A stretch of DNA of 64,000 bases, taken from the NCBI GenBank assembly GCA_022315425.1, contig JAIUPT010000017.1:682001-746000 (forward strand). Reading direction: 5' to 3'. The stretch comes from Pseudevernia furfuracea. Its lineage: Eukaryota > Ascomycota > Lecanoromycetes > Lecanorales > Parmeliaceae. This document shows, one piece after another, positions 34,849-47,481 of this stretch. The position numbers were made by a program, and so were the translations under genes. Position 1 is the first letter of the stretch; the number at the start of each line of letters is the position of its first letter. Below the pieces are notes generated by a model. It was not told where the DNA came from. It worked only from the letters and a program-made list of their open reading frames with translations, and made no database searches.

Positions 34849-35214
34849 ATAATTTAAAATTAATAATTATTATTTAATTAATATTTCTTTTATATATTTT
34901 TTATATTAGAAAAAAATATATAATTCTAGCGAGCGTTCTCGTAACGATATACGCGTAATAAGTTTCTTATTTAAAAGATATTAAGTAAAATAGTAACGTA
35001 TTTATATATTATTAAAGTTCTTAAGCTCTATTAAAATAAAGTAGTAACGTACTTAATATATATCTTATATAATATCGATAGCAATCTATCTATCTTGTTT
35101 TTAATAATATTAAGACTTATTCGAAAACTTAATAAAGCTTAAATATATTATCTTAGAACTATATACGTCATTTAACTCGTTCTATCTAACAGAGTACGTT
35201 ATGTTTTTTATAAC
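34849..35214. repeat. RIP-mutated AT-rich DNA at island edge
   Basis: No coding frame; very AT-rich, contains ATATATACGTC-like runs. Ends at the microsatellite. Confidence 0.5.
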
Positions 35215-35215
35215 A

Positions 35216-35383
35216 TACATATATACATACATACTGACATACATACATACATACATACATACATACATACATACATACATACATACATACATACATACAT
35301 ACATACATACATACACACACACATACACACACACATACATATACGATCATTCAATCACCTTCACCACCACCACCACCACCACC
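35216..35383. repeat. ACAT/CATA microsatellite followed by CAC repeat
   Basis: About 30 copies of ACAT (some ACAC) from 35,216 to about 35,345, then a CAC tract at about 35,359-35,383. Long Thr/Ile/Tyr/His frames here are repeat translations. It marks the boundary between the RIP island and the next gene. Confidence 0.95.
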
Positions 35384-35409
35384 ACTTGCCTCTCATCCTA
35401 CATTCCACT

Positions 35410-37128
35410 CTACGCAGCAGCAACAGCCGGCAACAAGCCCGCAGTAAACGCCCACAGATCGCCCGAATCATGCCGATCAAACGCCGCGCCCGTATACCAC
35501 GTGTGCCTTACCCCTTGCAGCGCGGTCAAATGGGCATAAAATCCCGCCGCGACGGCCTCCGCCGGCACGCGCAGCTCGTACGGCGTGTGGCTGTTAAAGG
35601 CCACGAATTCCGGCCCCGTGGTGGTCGTCGTGGTGTTCGTCGTGGGGATGGTGCCGGCTGTTTCCTTCAGCTTAAGGAGTTCCGACAAGATGGATGCGCG
35701 GACGGCGCTGTCGGAGGAGGGGAGGCTGCTGTTGTCGCCGGCGTATTTGACGTCTTTGATCCCGGGGACGGAGGTGGGGTCGATGCTGAAGAGGCCCGGT
35801 ACTGCATAAAGATATCGATTTCAACCGGAGAATCTTTTCTCAGGAAGTACGTACTTGTGGGGTTTGAGGGGTGGAGTGAGTTGTGGGGGAAAAAAGGGAG
35901 GGGGTTAGGGGGATCATACGTTTTGGGAGATTGTACGGCGTGTTGGCGCCGACGTTTATAATGTCGACGTCGTCCGGTATCCCGGTGTTGTTCACGAGCG
36001 AGGTGTAATAGGCCCCGTTGAGAAACTGAGCGAACAAGTCTCGCTCCGATGCGCTCAGGTCGAAGCCCGCGAGGTTGGAGAGCAGCGGCGGGATCGCAAT
36101 GAGGAGTTTCTTGGCCAGGATGAGTTTGACACCCCGAGGGGTCTTGATGACGACTTTGACGCCAGAGCCGCTGCGATCCATGGCCACCACCTTGCTGTTC
36201 AGGAAAACGTCCGCTGATGAATCAGTCAGTTGGCGTTTTCCTCTGCCGTGGAAGATTGTCTGGAGAATTGTTTCTGAAGAAGTAAAATATGATAAAGAGA
36301 ACTCTACTCGCGATTGGTACACTGGATTGTAGCCTTGAACAGGAATGCGCATTTCTTTTCTGAAAGGCACTCACATCCTAGTTCCGCGAGCGCCTTTTCG
36401 TAGATCTCGCTGTTATCATGCCTTGCCGTGGTCAAGAATGATGTCTCCGCCCCCTCCAAGACCGATTGGCCGAAATACTTGAGAATATACAGTGTGGGAA
36501 TGGAGAGAATATCTCCAAAACCCTGGGCATATTCATTGATGGTGAACACGGCGCCATCAAGGTTGTATTTCCTGACAAAGTCCCCAAACGGGATCAACAA
36601 GTCCGCGGGCACGGGGTCGGGCAGATGCCAGCCTGGCGTGTTGAGAAAAGGGTACTTGGCCAGCTGAGCGGCGTATGCTTGGAAAGCCGCCGTGGGGTCT
36701 GCCGGAACATAGCCGGCAACCTCGGCGCCGGTGGTCAGGTCCACGTAATACTCTTGCAACGAAGTGACAGCAGCGCTTGGCAGTGCAGTCAAGGGGATAT
36801 TGAATCTGCCAAAGTAAGATGTGACAATGGAAGTGTTTTCGAACTCTATCACACCATAGTCGATTGTTGCATTGGAGGCGGGATCGGTGTAGGTATTGGT
36901 ATGTCCGCCCAGAACGCTTTGCGACTCAACTACCGCTACGCTCTTGCCTCTATCGCGAAGGCCAATGGCAGCATAGGTCCCTGAAGAGCCACCACCAATT
37001 ACACATACATCGCGGGTAATAATAAAAGAGGGGCTGTAAGCGGCTGTGTCGAGCGAGGGAACTGAGATGGTCGCCACTAGGGTGGAGAGCGAGAGGGCAG
37101 AAAAGACTGGAAGAGGTAGTGAAAACAT
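35410..37128 (-). CDS. Secreted FAD-dependent amine oxidase-like oxidoreductase (3 exons, 479 aa)
   Basis: Exons 37128-36375, 36213-35920 and 35801-35410 with GT..AG introns (161 and 118 bp) give 479 residues. MFSLPLPVFSALSLSTLVAT is a signal peptide. DVCVIGGGSSGTYAAIGL (about 40-57) is the FAD-binding Rossmann motif GxGxxG, with the ribose-binding Glu at about 68 (VVES). The C-terminus has HTWYTGAAFDRHDSGDLWAF, the second FAD contact. The layout is that of fungal flavin-containing amine oxidases related to beta-cyclopiazonate dehydrogenase; the substrate is unknown. The start was chosen for the signal peptide; upstream codons in frame would spoil it. An alternative acceptor 83 bp earlier would create a stop at the joint, which supports the one used. 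No secondary-metabolite cluster lies nearby. Confidence 0.88.
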
Positions 37129-37841
37129 ACTCGGTGCTTCTGAGTCAACGTATGTGGTTCTTATGTCTCGCTTTTCTAGGAAAGAAGAGAAAGTCCATCT
37201 TATTATCGACTTCAAACCGGTACCACTTTTTTTGTTCGGCGTTGCCCGGCTCTCATGCCGCTGCTGCGAGGCTAATGAAGCTAGCTTCAAATGACATGGT
37301 TGATTTTTTCTCAAGATCCTACTTTCGGCTTGATCCGAATCACCATCCTTCCTGCCCACATTCAATTATAACTTTTTTAATCTCATCCTCTTCCCTTTCG
37401 GAAATCTTCAGTATCTGATCAGGTGACGCGCGCATGTCAAACGATCGTGTCGACTCACTGGTCATTCCTAAGTGTTCTGCCGCCTTCTCATTGATCTTCC
37501 GAGCATTCATCGAATCTAATTCCCGAAGCGATTTAATTCAACAATGCCGTCTGAACAAGATCGAAAATCATAGGTACGGGTCAATACTAGTTAAGTTTCG
37601 GAAATGTCATCCGATCTTTTCTGTATATGCGCATCAAATTAGAGTAAATTAAGTAAAATTGTTCCTTGGACTAGCTTGATAACAGCAAAGGTCAAGGTCA
37701 GCGCTAACGTTCTGAAGCGTCAGATAAGGTAGGAAATAACATATTAGGTAACATCCATTCCGTTCGCAAAACAGTCGACTCAGTCCGTCCTCGGTCCTAA
37801 AGGGTCAGATCTTATTAGTGGTGGCGCTGAGTGCGGCCCTA
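37129..37841. other. 5' flank of FAD oxidase gene and intergenic DNA
   Basis: Normal composition; the promoter of the - strand gene should lie in the first few hundred bases. No supported frame. Confidence 0.4.
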
Positions 37842-37972
37842 CTCGTACGATCCGGATGTGAGCTACTTGATACAGGGAGGACATCAATAAAATCGACGAC
37901 ATCCCGCTAGGTGGAAAGAAGAACAATTGGTGTCCTCGCTGTATCAAGTAGCTCACATCTGGATCATACGAG
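37842..37972. repeat. 46-bp inverted repeat with 39-nt spacer
   Basis: Arms 37,842-37,887 and 37,927-37,972 are complementary at 42 of 46 positions (CTCGTACGATCC... and ...GGATCATACGAG). Transcribed RNA would form a long hairpin. It may be a fold-back element or MITE core. No protein frame. Confidence 0.85.
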
Positions 37973-38379
37973 GGTATCCCGGGGGTACCTCGGTTCATAA
38001 CCCGGCAAACAGCCCCCTGCAGCACTAGGTAGTGGCTTTGGATGTACTCAATCCATTCACCCGATGGGCAAGCGAGTCGATGAACAAAACAATGTTTGCT
38101 TGAGGCCGAGGGGGCATCGGGGATGGTCGATGATCTCAACTACAAAATAATCAATCAGCTTTGGACTAGTAAGCAGGGCTTTCATCAGCCCAGCCCAGCC
38201 CGCCTTTGGGCCTAAGGCTGGGGCTGGGGCTGACTCTGGAGAGACGAGGCTAGGGCGGGGCTAAGCTAAGGGCTAGGCTGGCTAGGGCTGGGCGGGAAAA
38301 GGCTGACGCTAGTTGTTTTGGCCAATGAAAATGAAGCTTGGCGCCGCTAAGCTTTTAGCGTCACTACAGATTATATAGG
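37973..38379. other. Intergenic with GGCT-rich low-complexity tract
   Basis: About 38,185-38,310 consists of imperfect CAGCC/GGGCT units (AGGCTGGGGCTGGGGCTGA). No gene seen. Confidence 0.5.
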
Positions 38380-39392
38380 TAGCTTCCAAAAATTTGACAG
38401 AACCCTCATAGCAGGGACCTTCTGAAAAAATTTGAGTGACATGAAGCTCTATGACTGTACTCTCTGCACATGGCGTATGCGAGGACTGAACTGTGTCAGA
38501 AACACCTCGTTACACGACTGATTAATAGATCAAACGTATAAGAGCGGAGAGTGTGATGCAGAGATGAAGTGAACGAGATTTGCGATTATGATGAAGCTTT
38601 AGAATTATCTCTTGTTAGTTAATTGCTATCTATAGTAACTTTGAATAAGATAAAAGAGAATAAAGAAGAATAAGAAAGAAGTCTGTTAATAATTAGTTTA
38701 AAGAATAAAGTGAGAAGATAGCTTGATCAAGTAGAAAAATCGTCAATTGAATAATAAAAAAAAATCAGATCAGAAGAGCTTCAAATACGTTCAAATCAGT
38801 TATATTCGATAATCTATCGAATCAGATGCTGACTGTTTGATAATATATTTGACTTTGATAACGCATATCGTTATCTAGAAGGACTTGATACTCTGCGAAA
38901 CTCACGTCTTCAGACACTTCGAGATCTTAATAATGTTATTCTTCAACGAGCTTCTAATGAGCGTAAGCAGACGATCAGCACTACTAAATATTCGCTCGTA
39001 TTCAGCGAATATGACGAACACAGCAAGCATATTTTATTCAAGTCTTATTACATCTTCATAATTGTATTTTATTCACTATTCGATAATATCGAAATCTGAA
39101 CAGTCTTTATCGCTGATACGATTGCTAAGCTCGCAGTAGATCGTATAACTATCTTCTTTGAACGCGATATTATCGTTCGACACGTCGAGAAAGTCATTAA
39201 ACGCGATAAAGTCGCGAGATATAGAGGCTGTGATATTCGACGTAGATTGAGATATATTCGATTTATTATCTTTGTACTCAGTATTTTATAGTGTTTACAT
39301 AGCGTTTATTTTAGAATCTAATAATACTAAACAGTTGAGCTCGATTCATTTTTATCTCTTTATAGAATATATTATAACTGCGACGATGTAAG
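38380..39392. repeat. Unidentified repeat relic with degenerate Cys motif
   Basis: 38,420-38,600 shares a block with 48,190-48,345 (TCTCTGCACAT, GACTGAACTGTGTCAGAAACA). The + strand frame reads YDCTLCTWRMRGLNCVRNTS, with C-x2-C and a later C, resembling a zinc knuckle. The block CGAATCAGATGCTGA at about 38,818 also recurs at 48,650. The rest (38,870-39,260) has an open stretch on the + strand (NAYRYLEGLDTLRNSRLQTL) with no recognised family. It borders the 3' LTR of the chromovirus. Confidence 0.45.
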
Positions 39393-39660
39393 TGTTAGAC
39401 TGACTTATATAATATAGATATATATAAGACAGACTAGGATTGTGTAGCAATGTGAACTTAGCGAAGATATATATATTGCGTATAGTATATCTAATAGTAA
39501 GACTAATTCTTAAGGAAGGAAAATGAGAAACTTCGAGACATGACCCTCTTAAGCTTCTCACGTCAAGGATTCGCTTGACATGCGTATGTCAAGCGATTCG
39601 ATTACGCTCGACAATTCTCGAGCTTATACGATAGCTGTTCTCTTGATCTCGCTGTTAACA
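39393..39660 (-). repeat. 3' LTR of - chromovirus
   Basis: 268 bp. Differences from the 5' LTR are almost all G/A or C/T, mostly GG-to-GA or CC-to-TC. Confidence 0.88.
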
Positions 39661-40260
39661 TGATCTTCTCCCTTCAAGAATTCGTTCTCGAATTCATTGC
39701 TTTAAACAGACTCATTAAAACCCTTCAAATCCCAGAGAGAACACAAGAGAAAGAGTTCTTTTAGATTAGCTTCGCGCTGACATTACAAATCTCAATTTGA
39801 AATGCGTAGATTGTGATACCTCTACGCCTTGCGCATAAGAATAAAAATGTTCGTATAATCGTAGACGACGTGAAGTTTGTCGACGTTGATGTCCCTTATT
39901 GTTTGAATCGTGAGTCGCGTGATCGCGTCGTCGTCGTTATAGGTGCGCGACGTGAATAATTGTTATGCGCTAGTCGTGAGTTATATATAAGTTTGTTTTT
40001 TTAAACTTTTTGTTTCTCATAAAACACACTTCTCTCTATTTTAATTCACAGCTATCAAACGTAAATATTATACTTCTTACGCATACACTAAACATTATCG
40101 TATCATCTATTTGATTATAATAGCTTAGATCTTTTCGACGATTGATCTCTCGATCTACGTTCTCTTTCGTTCTACGATAAGTTAAATTAATCGTGATTTC
40201 GCGTACGTTTTTAACACGTTTATAGTTTTATTCTTATAATATTATTAATCGATTCTTCGT

Positions 40261-41343
40261 GCGAGTGAAGACGTTAATTAAGAACTTTTATTATCGTTAT
40301 CTTCGAACGACGAATTAACATATCTCGAATAGCTATGATATTATCTTCGCGAAGATAAAAGAGATGTTACGAAAGTACACTTACTGCGTCGATCTGCGAG
40401 TCGATTATAAGTTCGTACGTAAACATATATAATTCATAATTTAAACATAGCTAAAGCGTCTATTAATCTCAATTCAAGATTCTCTCTGCGTGAGAGATTA
40501 GATATCTAACGAATAATCTATTACGACGTCGCGTCTATCGCGAGCGAATCATTCGCCGCGAATAAGTGTATAAGCATTTATAATATGTCAGTAGATCGTT
40601 TTTGATCGTCTACGTAAAATCCTTCGATATCGAGTTATCTTATTACGAGCGAGTTTAGAATCGTCTCGAGAGAAAGAAAAAGTCGAATGCATTAACGATT
40701 TAACTGAATCAAGTCAAGTCGCTTCGACGAATTAATACGACTCTAAAGAGCATCTACGATATTCTTCGATTAAGAATATATTTTCCCCACGTTCAATAGA
40801 CGTTTCGAGCACGTAACAGCTACGCTAACGATTCGCTAGACGAGTCTGCCTCTCATAAACTCAAAGACGCTCTCGAGATCTGACGATTCTCTCTCGTCGA
40901 CGAAGGACGACGTCAACGACGACCCTAACAACAGCAGCAGCAGTAGCAGCAATCACAATCACGAAGTTAATAATAATAATGACTGAGAGAACGAGGCTCT
41001 CGCCGACGAGGTCGGCGCCTTCGAATCGTCTTTTCCCGACGAGGCCCTCGCTTCCTCGACGTCTTTCGCCGCCTTCTTCATCGAGTTCGTCGCAGCTAAG
41101 ACTAGAAAGTTAAAGAAATTAAATATGAATGTTATTATTTAGAGAATTGATGCGAACGAGGAGGAGAAGAAGAACGAGAATAAGAATAATAACGAGAGCA
41201 ATTAAGTGAACGAAGACGAGATAATGTAAGAGACGAAGTAATCTAATCTTACGTCGACATCTTTAATGCGTCTAATCTTCGAGTCAGATATAATAGATAT
41301 ACTCTGCGCTGCTTATGAGTTGTGTTTTTTCGATTCTCTTTGA
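40261..41343 (+). pseudogene. Antisense ORF between chromodomain and 3' LTR
   Basis: On the + strand, opposite to gag-pol, one frame runs about 360 codons to TGA at 41,341. It is interrupted only by about 20 stops of TAA, TAG or TGA in positions that fit mutated Trp or Gln codons. Readable parts are RSASRL, ASIASESFAANKCISIYN, then a Ser/Asn/Asp-rich stretch (KDDVNDDPNNSSSSSS), ADEVGAFESSFPDEALASST, FFIEFVAAKTRKLKKLNMNV and a Glu/Asn/Lys-rich tail. The same frame is kept in the other copy (25,140-26,250). It is convergent with pol and overlaps its end slightly. Family unknown to me; the acidic low-complexity part could suit a nuclear or regulatory protein, which is speculation. The start is not defined. 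Confidence 0.65.
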
Positions 41344-44300
41344 CCTTTAAACACCTTTTTTTGTTACGATATCTTCGAGCAATTTTAGAATCGTTATTCT
41401 TTGAGATATTACTTTTTATTCATCTATCGTGCTCTTCGTCTTCGCTTCTTTGACTTTTCGAAAGCGTCTCGTAACTTCTACGAATGTTTTATATCTTTCT
41501 CTAATACTTATTAATCGTATTTATAAGAGTACTCAGCTTAACGAATAAGATATTTCTTCTCACTCTTACGCTTTCGCTTGTTCAAGATCTTTTCGATCTC
41601 TTATTCTTCTTTATCATCTATCAATTTCGCTACTATATATATTAACATCGTATTATTATCTCTACGACGATAGAGTTCTAACAGTGATATATGAAAAACG
41701 TTATGTATGCGATAGATTGACGAAAGCGCTAATCGATAAGCTTGCTTATCTACGACATTTCGAATAATGAATAAGTCAATTGCCTTGTTCGAAAGCTTCT
41801 TGTTTGATCGTTTTTGTTTGAGATTCTTGATTAATAACATTATCAAGTCTTCTTTCTAAAAGGATTGTGCTTAATGCTTTTTGTTATACGTTTTCGCTTG
41901 CGATTCGAATACTTTTTATTAACGTTTCGCAAGCTCTTCTCGTAACGCATAAATTTCTTTCACACGTTCTTTCGCTGCTAATATCTCCCCTTGAGAAGAA
42001 TCGTTCTCGATTCTCAATTCAAAGTTCGAATTGTAGTTATACATTGCATAGAATAAGCTATAATTCAACGTCTTATGTTAACTTTGTTAATAGACATACT
42101 CGGCTATAAACAAGAGATTCGTTCAGTCGTTTTGTTGCTCGTTACAAAAAACTCGAAGATAGTGTTTCAAGATTTGATTTTGTCGTTCGATTTGATCATT
42201 AGTTTGAGAATAAAAGATAGTGCTTAGTCTACGTTTTATCTTCATTTGATAACAGACTTGCGATTAAAACGCACTCGTAAACACAGAATCACGATCGATA
42301 ACTATATCTTCTAATAAGTTAAATCGAAGAAAGATTTCTTTTATAAGCAGCTATTCGAGATCGAAGACATTGATTTTCTTTGTGATTAATAGATATCTCA
42401 TCATTTTAATGTATCTATCGACGATTATAAGAATCGCATCGTAAACGCAGTCTCTGCGTCGACTTGAAGAAAGATTCGTGATGAAATTCATCGTGATTTT
42501 CTTTCAAGAACGACTTGATTGAGAAAGCGCACTCAGCTCGTCATATAAACGATATCGCTTCACCTTCACTCTCTAACAGATATCACATATATTCACATAT
42601 GATTTCACGTCTGTCTTAATACTATCTCAATAGTATTTTCTAGTTATTAGTTTCAGTGTCTTATCGACATCGAAATGTCCCGTCAAGAAATCATCATGAT
42701 GACGTCTCAATAGCTCTTCGCGGACGAAAGCCTCTTCGGAGACGTACAATATGTTCTTGTATCTTAACAGTTTCTAACTATTTTATATTTAAGCTTCGAC
42801 GTCACTCTTTCGCTTGTTCTACGCTTCGTCTTCTCTTCGCTATTGAACATAAGAGTCTTTTAATTAAAGTGCTTTGATAAGCTCGAAGATGAACTTGTTA
42901 TTAAGATCATATGTCGTTTCGCTTATTGTCGCAATGTGAGCTACTGAGCGTGAGACGAGCTATTTATAATTAATAGTCTCAGCAATAGAATTAAGCTGCG
43001 CGACAGCTACGTTACGTGTACTCTAAATAAGCATCTCGCTTGAACTCTCTACTCTCGCAGTTGAAGATTCTCTAAGTCTCGAAGAATATATAACATTAAG
43101 ATAAGTCTCTTGAATTGTAGCTATTATCAAATTTGTAAGTGTTATCTTCTAAGCAGTCACTTCTTTTTTATTATTAGTCACTAGATTATATTATATATTC
43201 ACGTCTAGACTGTGTATCGCAAAGAGGGGTTCAACGTTTGAGCTGCGCTTCGTATGCTTATAACTCTTATCTTATTCATACGCTATTCGAATAACAGCAA
43301 ATATGAGACTTATCAGATCTTCTATCGCTGTCAATTTCTGTTATAATGTTAACAACAGTCGATTTAGCGACTCGTTTTCACTCTTATAATCAGATCGTCT
43401 TGACGACGTATCGACTGAATTTGTCTTTTCTGACCTGTGTGTAATGAAAAAATCAAACATTAATAACTTCATTGCTCACCTAACTTGTCGCTTATTCAAA
43501 CTCGTTATTCTCATAAAGTACTTTAGATTGTTATAATTCGTAAGTACTTTCACAGAATAAAAACTTTCTTTCAAATAATAACGTCACTATTTAAAGATCG
43601 TTACGATAACGAATAGCTTCTAATTATGAATCTCATAGTTTCGCTCTATAGAAATCATTTTTCGAGAATAAAATGTAACGAGATATTATTGCTTATTGTT
43701 ATTTTATAACTGAGTCAAAATATTTGTTAAGTCGAAATCTAAAGCATTCGTTTTCACTCTGATGAAAAGTTCTGAATCAAAGTGACATAGAAGGGGCGCT
43801 TTCGTAAAGACTTCGCGAAGTCGTCGAAATGTCTTCTTCGCCTTAATAGATCAATCAAAAGATTCTATCTTGATTTTCTTGATACTTCTCTTAAGCAAGT
43901 TTGTGAGTGATTCGACAATTTGAGAGTAATAATGAATGAATCTTCGATAGAAATTTATAAAGTTCAAAAAGATCTGCATCTTATGAAAGGACTTAGGTCT
44001 CGATTACTTCTAAATTGCTTTCACTCTGCGTTTGTTCATTGCGACGTTATCGATGAACATTATAAAGTCTAAAAATTCGACTTCTGTGATGAAGAACTCA
44101 CATTTCTTCAAACTTGTATATAGACTAAAACGTCTTAGTCTCTTAAGCACTTACTTGATATGATCTAAATGTTCTTCTTGCGAACTCGAATAAATTAGAA
44201 TATCGTCAAGATAAACAACGCAAAAATTGTTAATTAGACTCGTTAACGACTTGTTGATATAAGTCTGAAAGGTCGCGAGGGCGTTGATTAGATCAAATGA

Positions 44301-45550
44301 CATTATCAAGTACTCAAAGTGATCATAACGCGTACGAAACGCAGTCTTTCACTCATCGCCCTTACGAATTCGAATACGATAATACGTATTCTTGAGATTC
44401 AATTTTATGAATCTCTTGACTTCATTTAGACGATTTAGAGTCTTACTAATCAAAGACAAAGAGTGACGATTTTTTATCGTGACTTTGTTCAATCCTCGAT
44501 AGTCGACACATAGTCGTAAGTTATTATTCTTTTTTGATACGAAAAGAATGGGGGACTCTACTGAGCTCGTTGAATACTAAATCCAGTCTTTCGCTAAGAC
44601 ATCGTCTAGATATGTTCTTAGTGTCGCTAACTCAGTGTTAGATAGATTATATAGTGAATCAAATGATGATTCTACTGTAGTCTCGATGACATAATCACGT
44701 TCTTCGTGTGACGAGAGTCGATCGACTTCTTCGATTAAAAATACGTCTTCGTATTCGCGCAACTTCTCTGACAATTTTAAGACGACGTCTGCGGTCTATA
44801 ATTATGATATGTTCGTTAAGACTTCGTCAATGTGATGTTCTCTTATTAACGTATCAAAAATATCTGTGATCACTAAAGCATACACTAACTTTTCTTTCTT
44901 CAATGCGTTAGCAAAATCTTGAGATGAGAGTATCTTATACGCATACGCATCGACATCAAAGCGTTAGATTCTCTTAACAATGTCAATCACGATATCTTTA
45001 TCTATCAATGCTGACAGTCTTAATACAAAGAATAAATCGTCTTCTTTTACGATAATATAAAAGATATACGAACATCGCTTTATATGACTTCAACTATCTT
45101 ATAACTTATAGTATATAAGATAGACGATATAGCAAAAGATCGTGTTGTTATTTATTTATTTGACACTTGACAAAGGCGCTTCGACTAATTCGAGGTTATG
45201 TTCGAGGGCAAAGCGCTGGTCAATCACATTAACTTCGATCTCGTTGTTAAATTGTGTCGAAGTCGATATTAGAGTTGCTTCTCGATCTTCTGCAATCACT
45301 TTTTCTAAGAAAATTATACTAAGTGTCGAGATGACTTCTTGTTTTGCCCTCGTCGTTAAGAAGTCTTCGACGAGAGTCTTTCTTTTCTCGACGAAGATGA
45401 CTCGACAACATAAGCATTAATATTTTTAACGTTATCGACAGACACGCGATTGACGTCGTCTGTCTTGAATTGTCGATATTCGTTTGCGTAATATCTCTTT
45501 TTATAATAGTTATAGTATTCGACTATCTTTAGATATTTCTTGCTTTTCGA
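41320..45550 (-). pseudogene. Chromovirus pol remnant (zinc knuckle to chromodomain)
   Basis: The nucleocapsid knuckle reads YYNYYKKRYYANEYR, a Cys-to-Tyr form of C-x2-C-x4-H-x4-C. RT: KTAFRTRYDHFEYLIMSF then FCVVYLDDILIYSSSQEEHL. RNase H follows. Integrase: a GHFDVDKTLKLITRKYYW segment then a C-x2-C-like end (about 42,690-42,560), with catalytic Asp in MNFITNL and IDRDSVF and Glu in QIERQNQILKH. Then HNVFHISLLELY and the chromodomain EIEKILNKRKRKSEKKYLIR..EYSYKYD..VLEKDIKH, in which three Trp and one Gln codon are stops. Chromodomains steer such elements to heterochromatin. Inactive. Confidence 0.85.
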
Positions 45551-45599
45551 CGTTTTGTCTCGAGATTTACCTTCGTTTAAGCGACGCGAAGTATTCGCT

Positions 45600-46609
45600 T
45601 TCTTATTCTTGCGAGATTGCGTCGCTCGTTTATTGTTATTGAGTTTATTTTCTTTCTTATTTTCTTTGTTTCGTCTTTGATTCGTATTCGAGTCGATATC
45701 GTTTGTGTCTCGTCTATTATGTGATGAGCGTGCGTTGACTCTCTTATTCGTATTCTCCAGACGAATAATCTAAGCGATAAGATCTTCTCGCGTCGAGACT
45801 ATTTGTCTCGTGCGAGTGATATCGTCTTGAAGTTTCGAAAGAAGTCTCGTTATCAATGTCGTAACTCGTTGAATTTCGTTCGACGACGACAACTATATCT
45901 CGAGACTGAAAAGGTAAATCTCAAATTGAGTTACTAATTGAGATGATCTTTGCCGCGTATTCGTATAGATCATGTTTATCTTCAGCTATCGATTGATTGA
46001 ATTCTATATTTTGTTAAGCAGAAAAGAGACGAAGTGATTTTAGCTTTTTACCTTGATCGAGTTCTTTTCTCGTTCGTTATATCACTGTTTCTTGGGGTCT
46101 CTCGCTAGAAATTGCATACATCAAACAATTTTATCGTGATCGTTCAGAAAATACGCTAAGGCATTCATAAATGCAACTTCGACGTCTCGTATTCAGTCAC
46201 GATGCTCTCGTCTCGATTTGTCATGATAATCGTCAAGATCCTTTGATTTAACACTTCGTCGTTTTGTGACATATGTCAATTCAATATTCGAATAACGTTT
46301 TGACCCTGCTCGAGCATTAGAAGAGTCACGACGAGCATTCGACGTGTTCGATTCGATATCGTCTTGATCTCGTTCACCTGACGATTCCCCTCGTTGAAGA
46401 ACATTGATCTCTTCGTTAATGTTATTTAGTTGTCGTCTTTTTAGTAGCTGGTCTCGGCGTTGAGTTGCCTGAGTTAATCGCTCGTTCAAAGTTAGGTCGG
46501 TAACATCGTCTTTCGAAGCAGGTGTCGACTGTCTTTGACTCTCGAATTTCACGTCAGAGACATAATCTGATTCGTTTAGATTCACTGTCTGTGACTGTTC
46601 TCCAGACAT
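45600..46609 (-). pseudogene. Chromovirus gag remnant
   Basis: Begins MSGEQSQTVNLNESDYVSDV and stays open for 138 codons (to 46,193), then continues with stops at Gln and Trp positions. Charged and helical: TQRRDQLLKRRQLNNINEEI is a coiled-coil-like stretch. It is the intact reference for the piece split by a LINE in the + copy. It forms the particle coat in active elements. Confidence 0.75.
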
Positions 46610-46722
46610 GGTGTGCGAGTTGAATGAATCTGCTTCGTTTTCGATACGTTGCGATTGCGAGCGAGTGATTGTTATTATACTAAGTTCGAATCACTATCTC
46701 TCGATGAGAAGAAGAATTAGAA

Positions 46723-46991
46723 TTGTTAGACTGACTTATATAATATAGATATATATAAGACAGGCTAGGGTTGTGTAGCAATGTGAACTTAGCGAAGATA
46801 TATATATTGCGTATAGTATATCTAATAGTAAGACTAATTCTTAAGGAAGGAAAATAGAAAACTTCGAGACATGGCCCTCTTAAGCTTCTCACGCCAAGGA
46901 TTCGCTTGGCATGCGTATGTCAAGCTATTCGATTACGCTCGGCAACCCTCGAACTTATACGACAGCTATTCTCTTGGTCTCGCTGCAAAAA
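46723..46991 (-). repeat. 5' LTR of - chromovirus
   Basis: 269 bp, TGTTAGACTGAC... on the + strand. Slightly less mutated than the 3' LTR; the last bases are altered. Confidence 0.85.
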
Positions 46992-47481
46992 ATTTTACGT
47001 AAAATATAACTACTTTACTTTTATAAGCGACGAATATACTTAAACAAGTTATTATATAAGAAGTAATATACTAGTTATTAGCGTTTAGTTTATAAATAAT
47101 ATAATATCTTATTAAATATTTATTTTAATAATAGTAAATAATATAACACTTAGAGCTATAAGATAAATGCTTATTAATTATAAATATTAATACGAGATTA
47201 TATAATATTTAAAAACGATAAAAATAGTTCTCTTCGTATTAGTTAATCGTCTAACTCTAAGTAGATTACTAATTTTAAATTTAATATAATAAATTTAATA
47301 AACTATTAATTTACATATTTATATAACGAGTAATATACTTAATAATAATAAAAAATAAATATATTAGTAAAACTATATTCATTAACTCGTTATGTTAGAT
47401 TATATTTCTAAAACTCGTTATAATATTACTTAAGAGCGAGTTAAATATAAAGAATAAAAATTTAAAAAATCTCTCTATATC
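46992..47481. repeat. RIP-mutated AT-rich DNA
   Basis: No coding frame and no recognised element; low in GG, CC and CA. Confidence 0.5.

Larger units (their letters stand above)
39393..46991 (-). mobile_element. Chromodomain Ty3/Gypsy retrotransposon, - copy, better preserved
   Basis: 5' LTR at 46,723-46,991 and 3' LTR at 39,393-39,660 (268-269 bp, ending GACTGACTTATA..TGTTAACA as read on +). In order on the - strand: gag (ATG at 46,609), a zinc knuckle with Cys turned to Tyr (45,500-45,545), RT with YLDD intact (about 44,201-44,212), RNase H, integrase with HHCC and D,D,E, and chromodomain (about 41,605-41,465). An antisense frame follows at 40,261-41,343. The outermost bases of the 5' LTR are replaced (CTGCAAAAA instead of CTGTTAACA) and no target duplication was found, so the 5' edge was rearranged. 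Confidence 0.9.

Noticed and set aside
35201..35539. Frame of repeated Thr/Ile/Tyr/His residues
   Set aside because: Translation of the ACAT/ACAC microsatellite, running into the antisense of the FAD oxidase gene.
35586..36984. Several + strand frames across the FAD oxidase gene
   Set aside because: Antisense shadows of GC-rich coding exons without features of their own.
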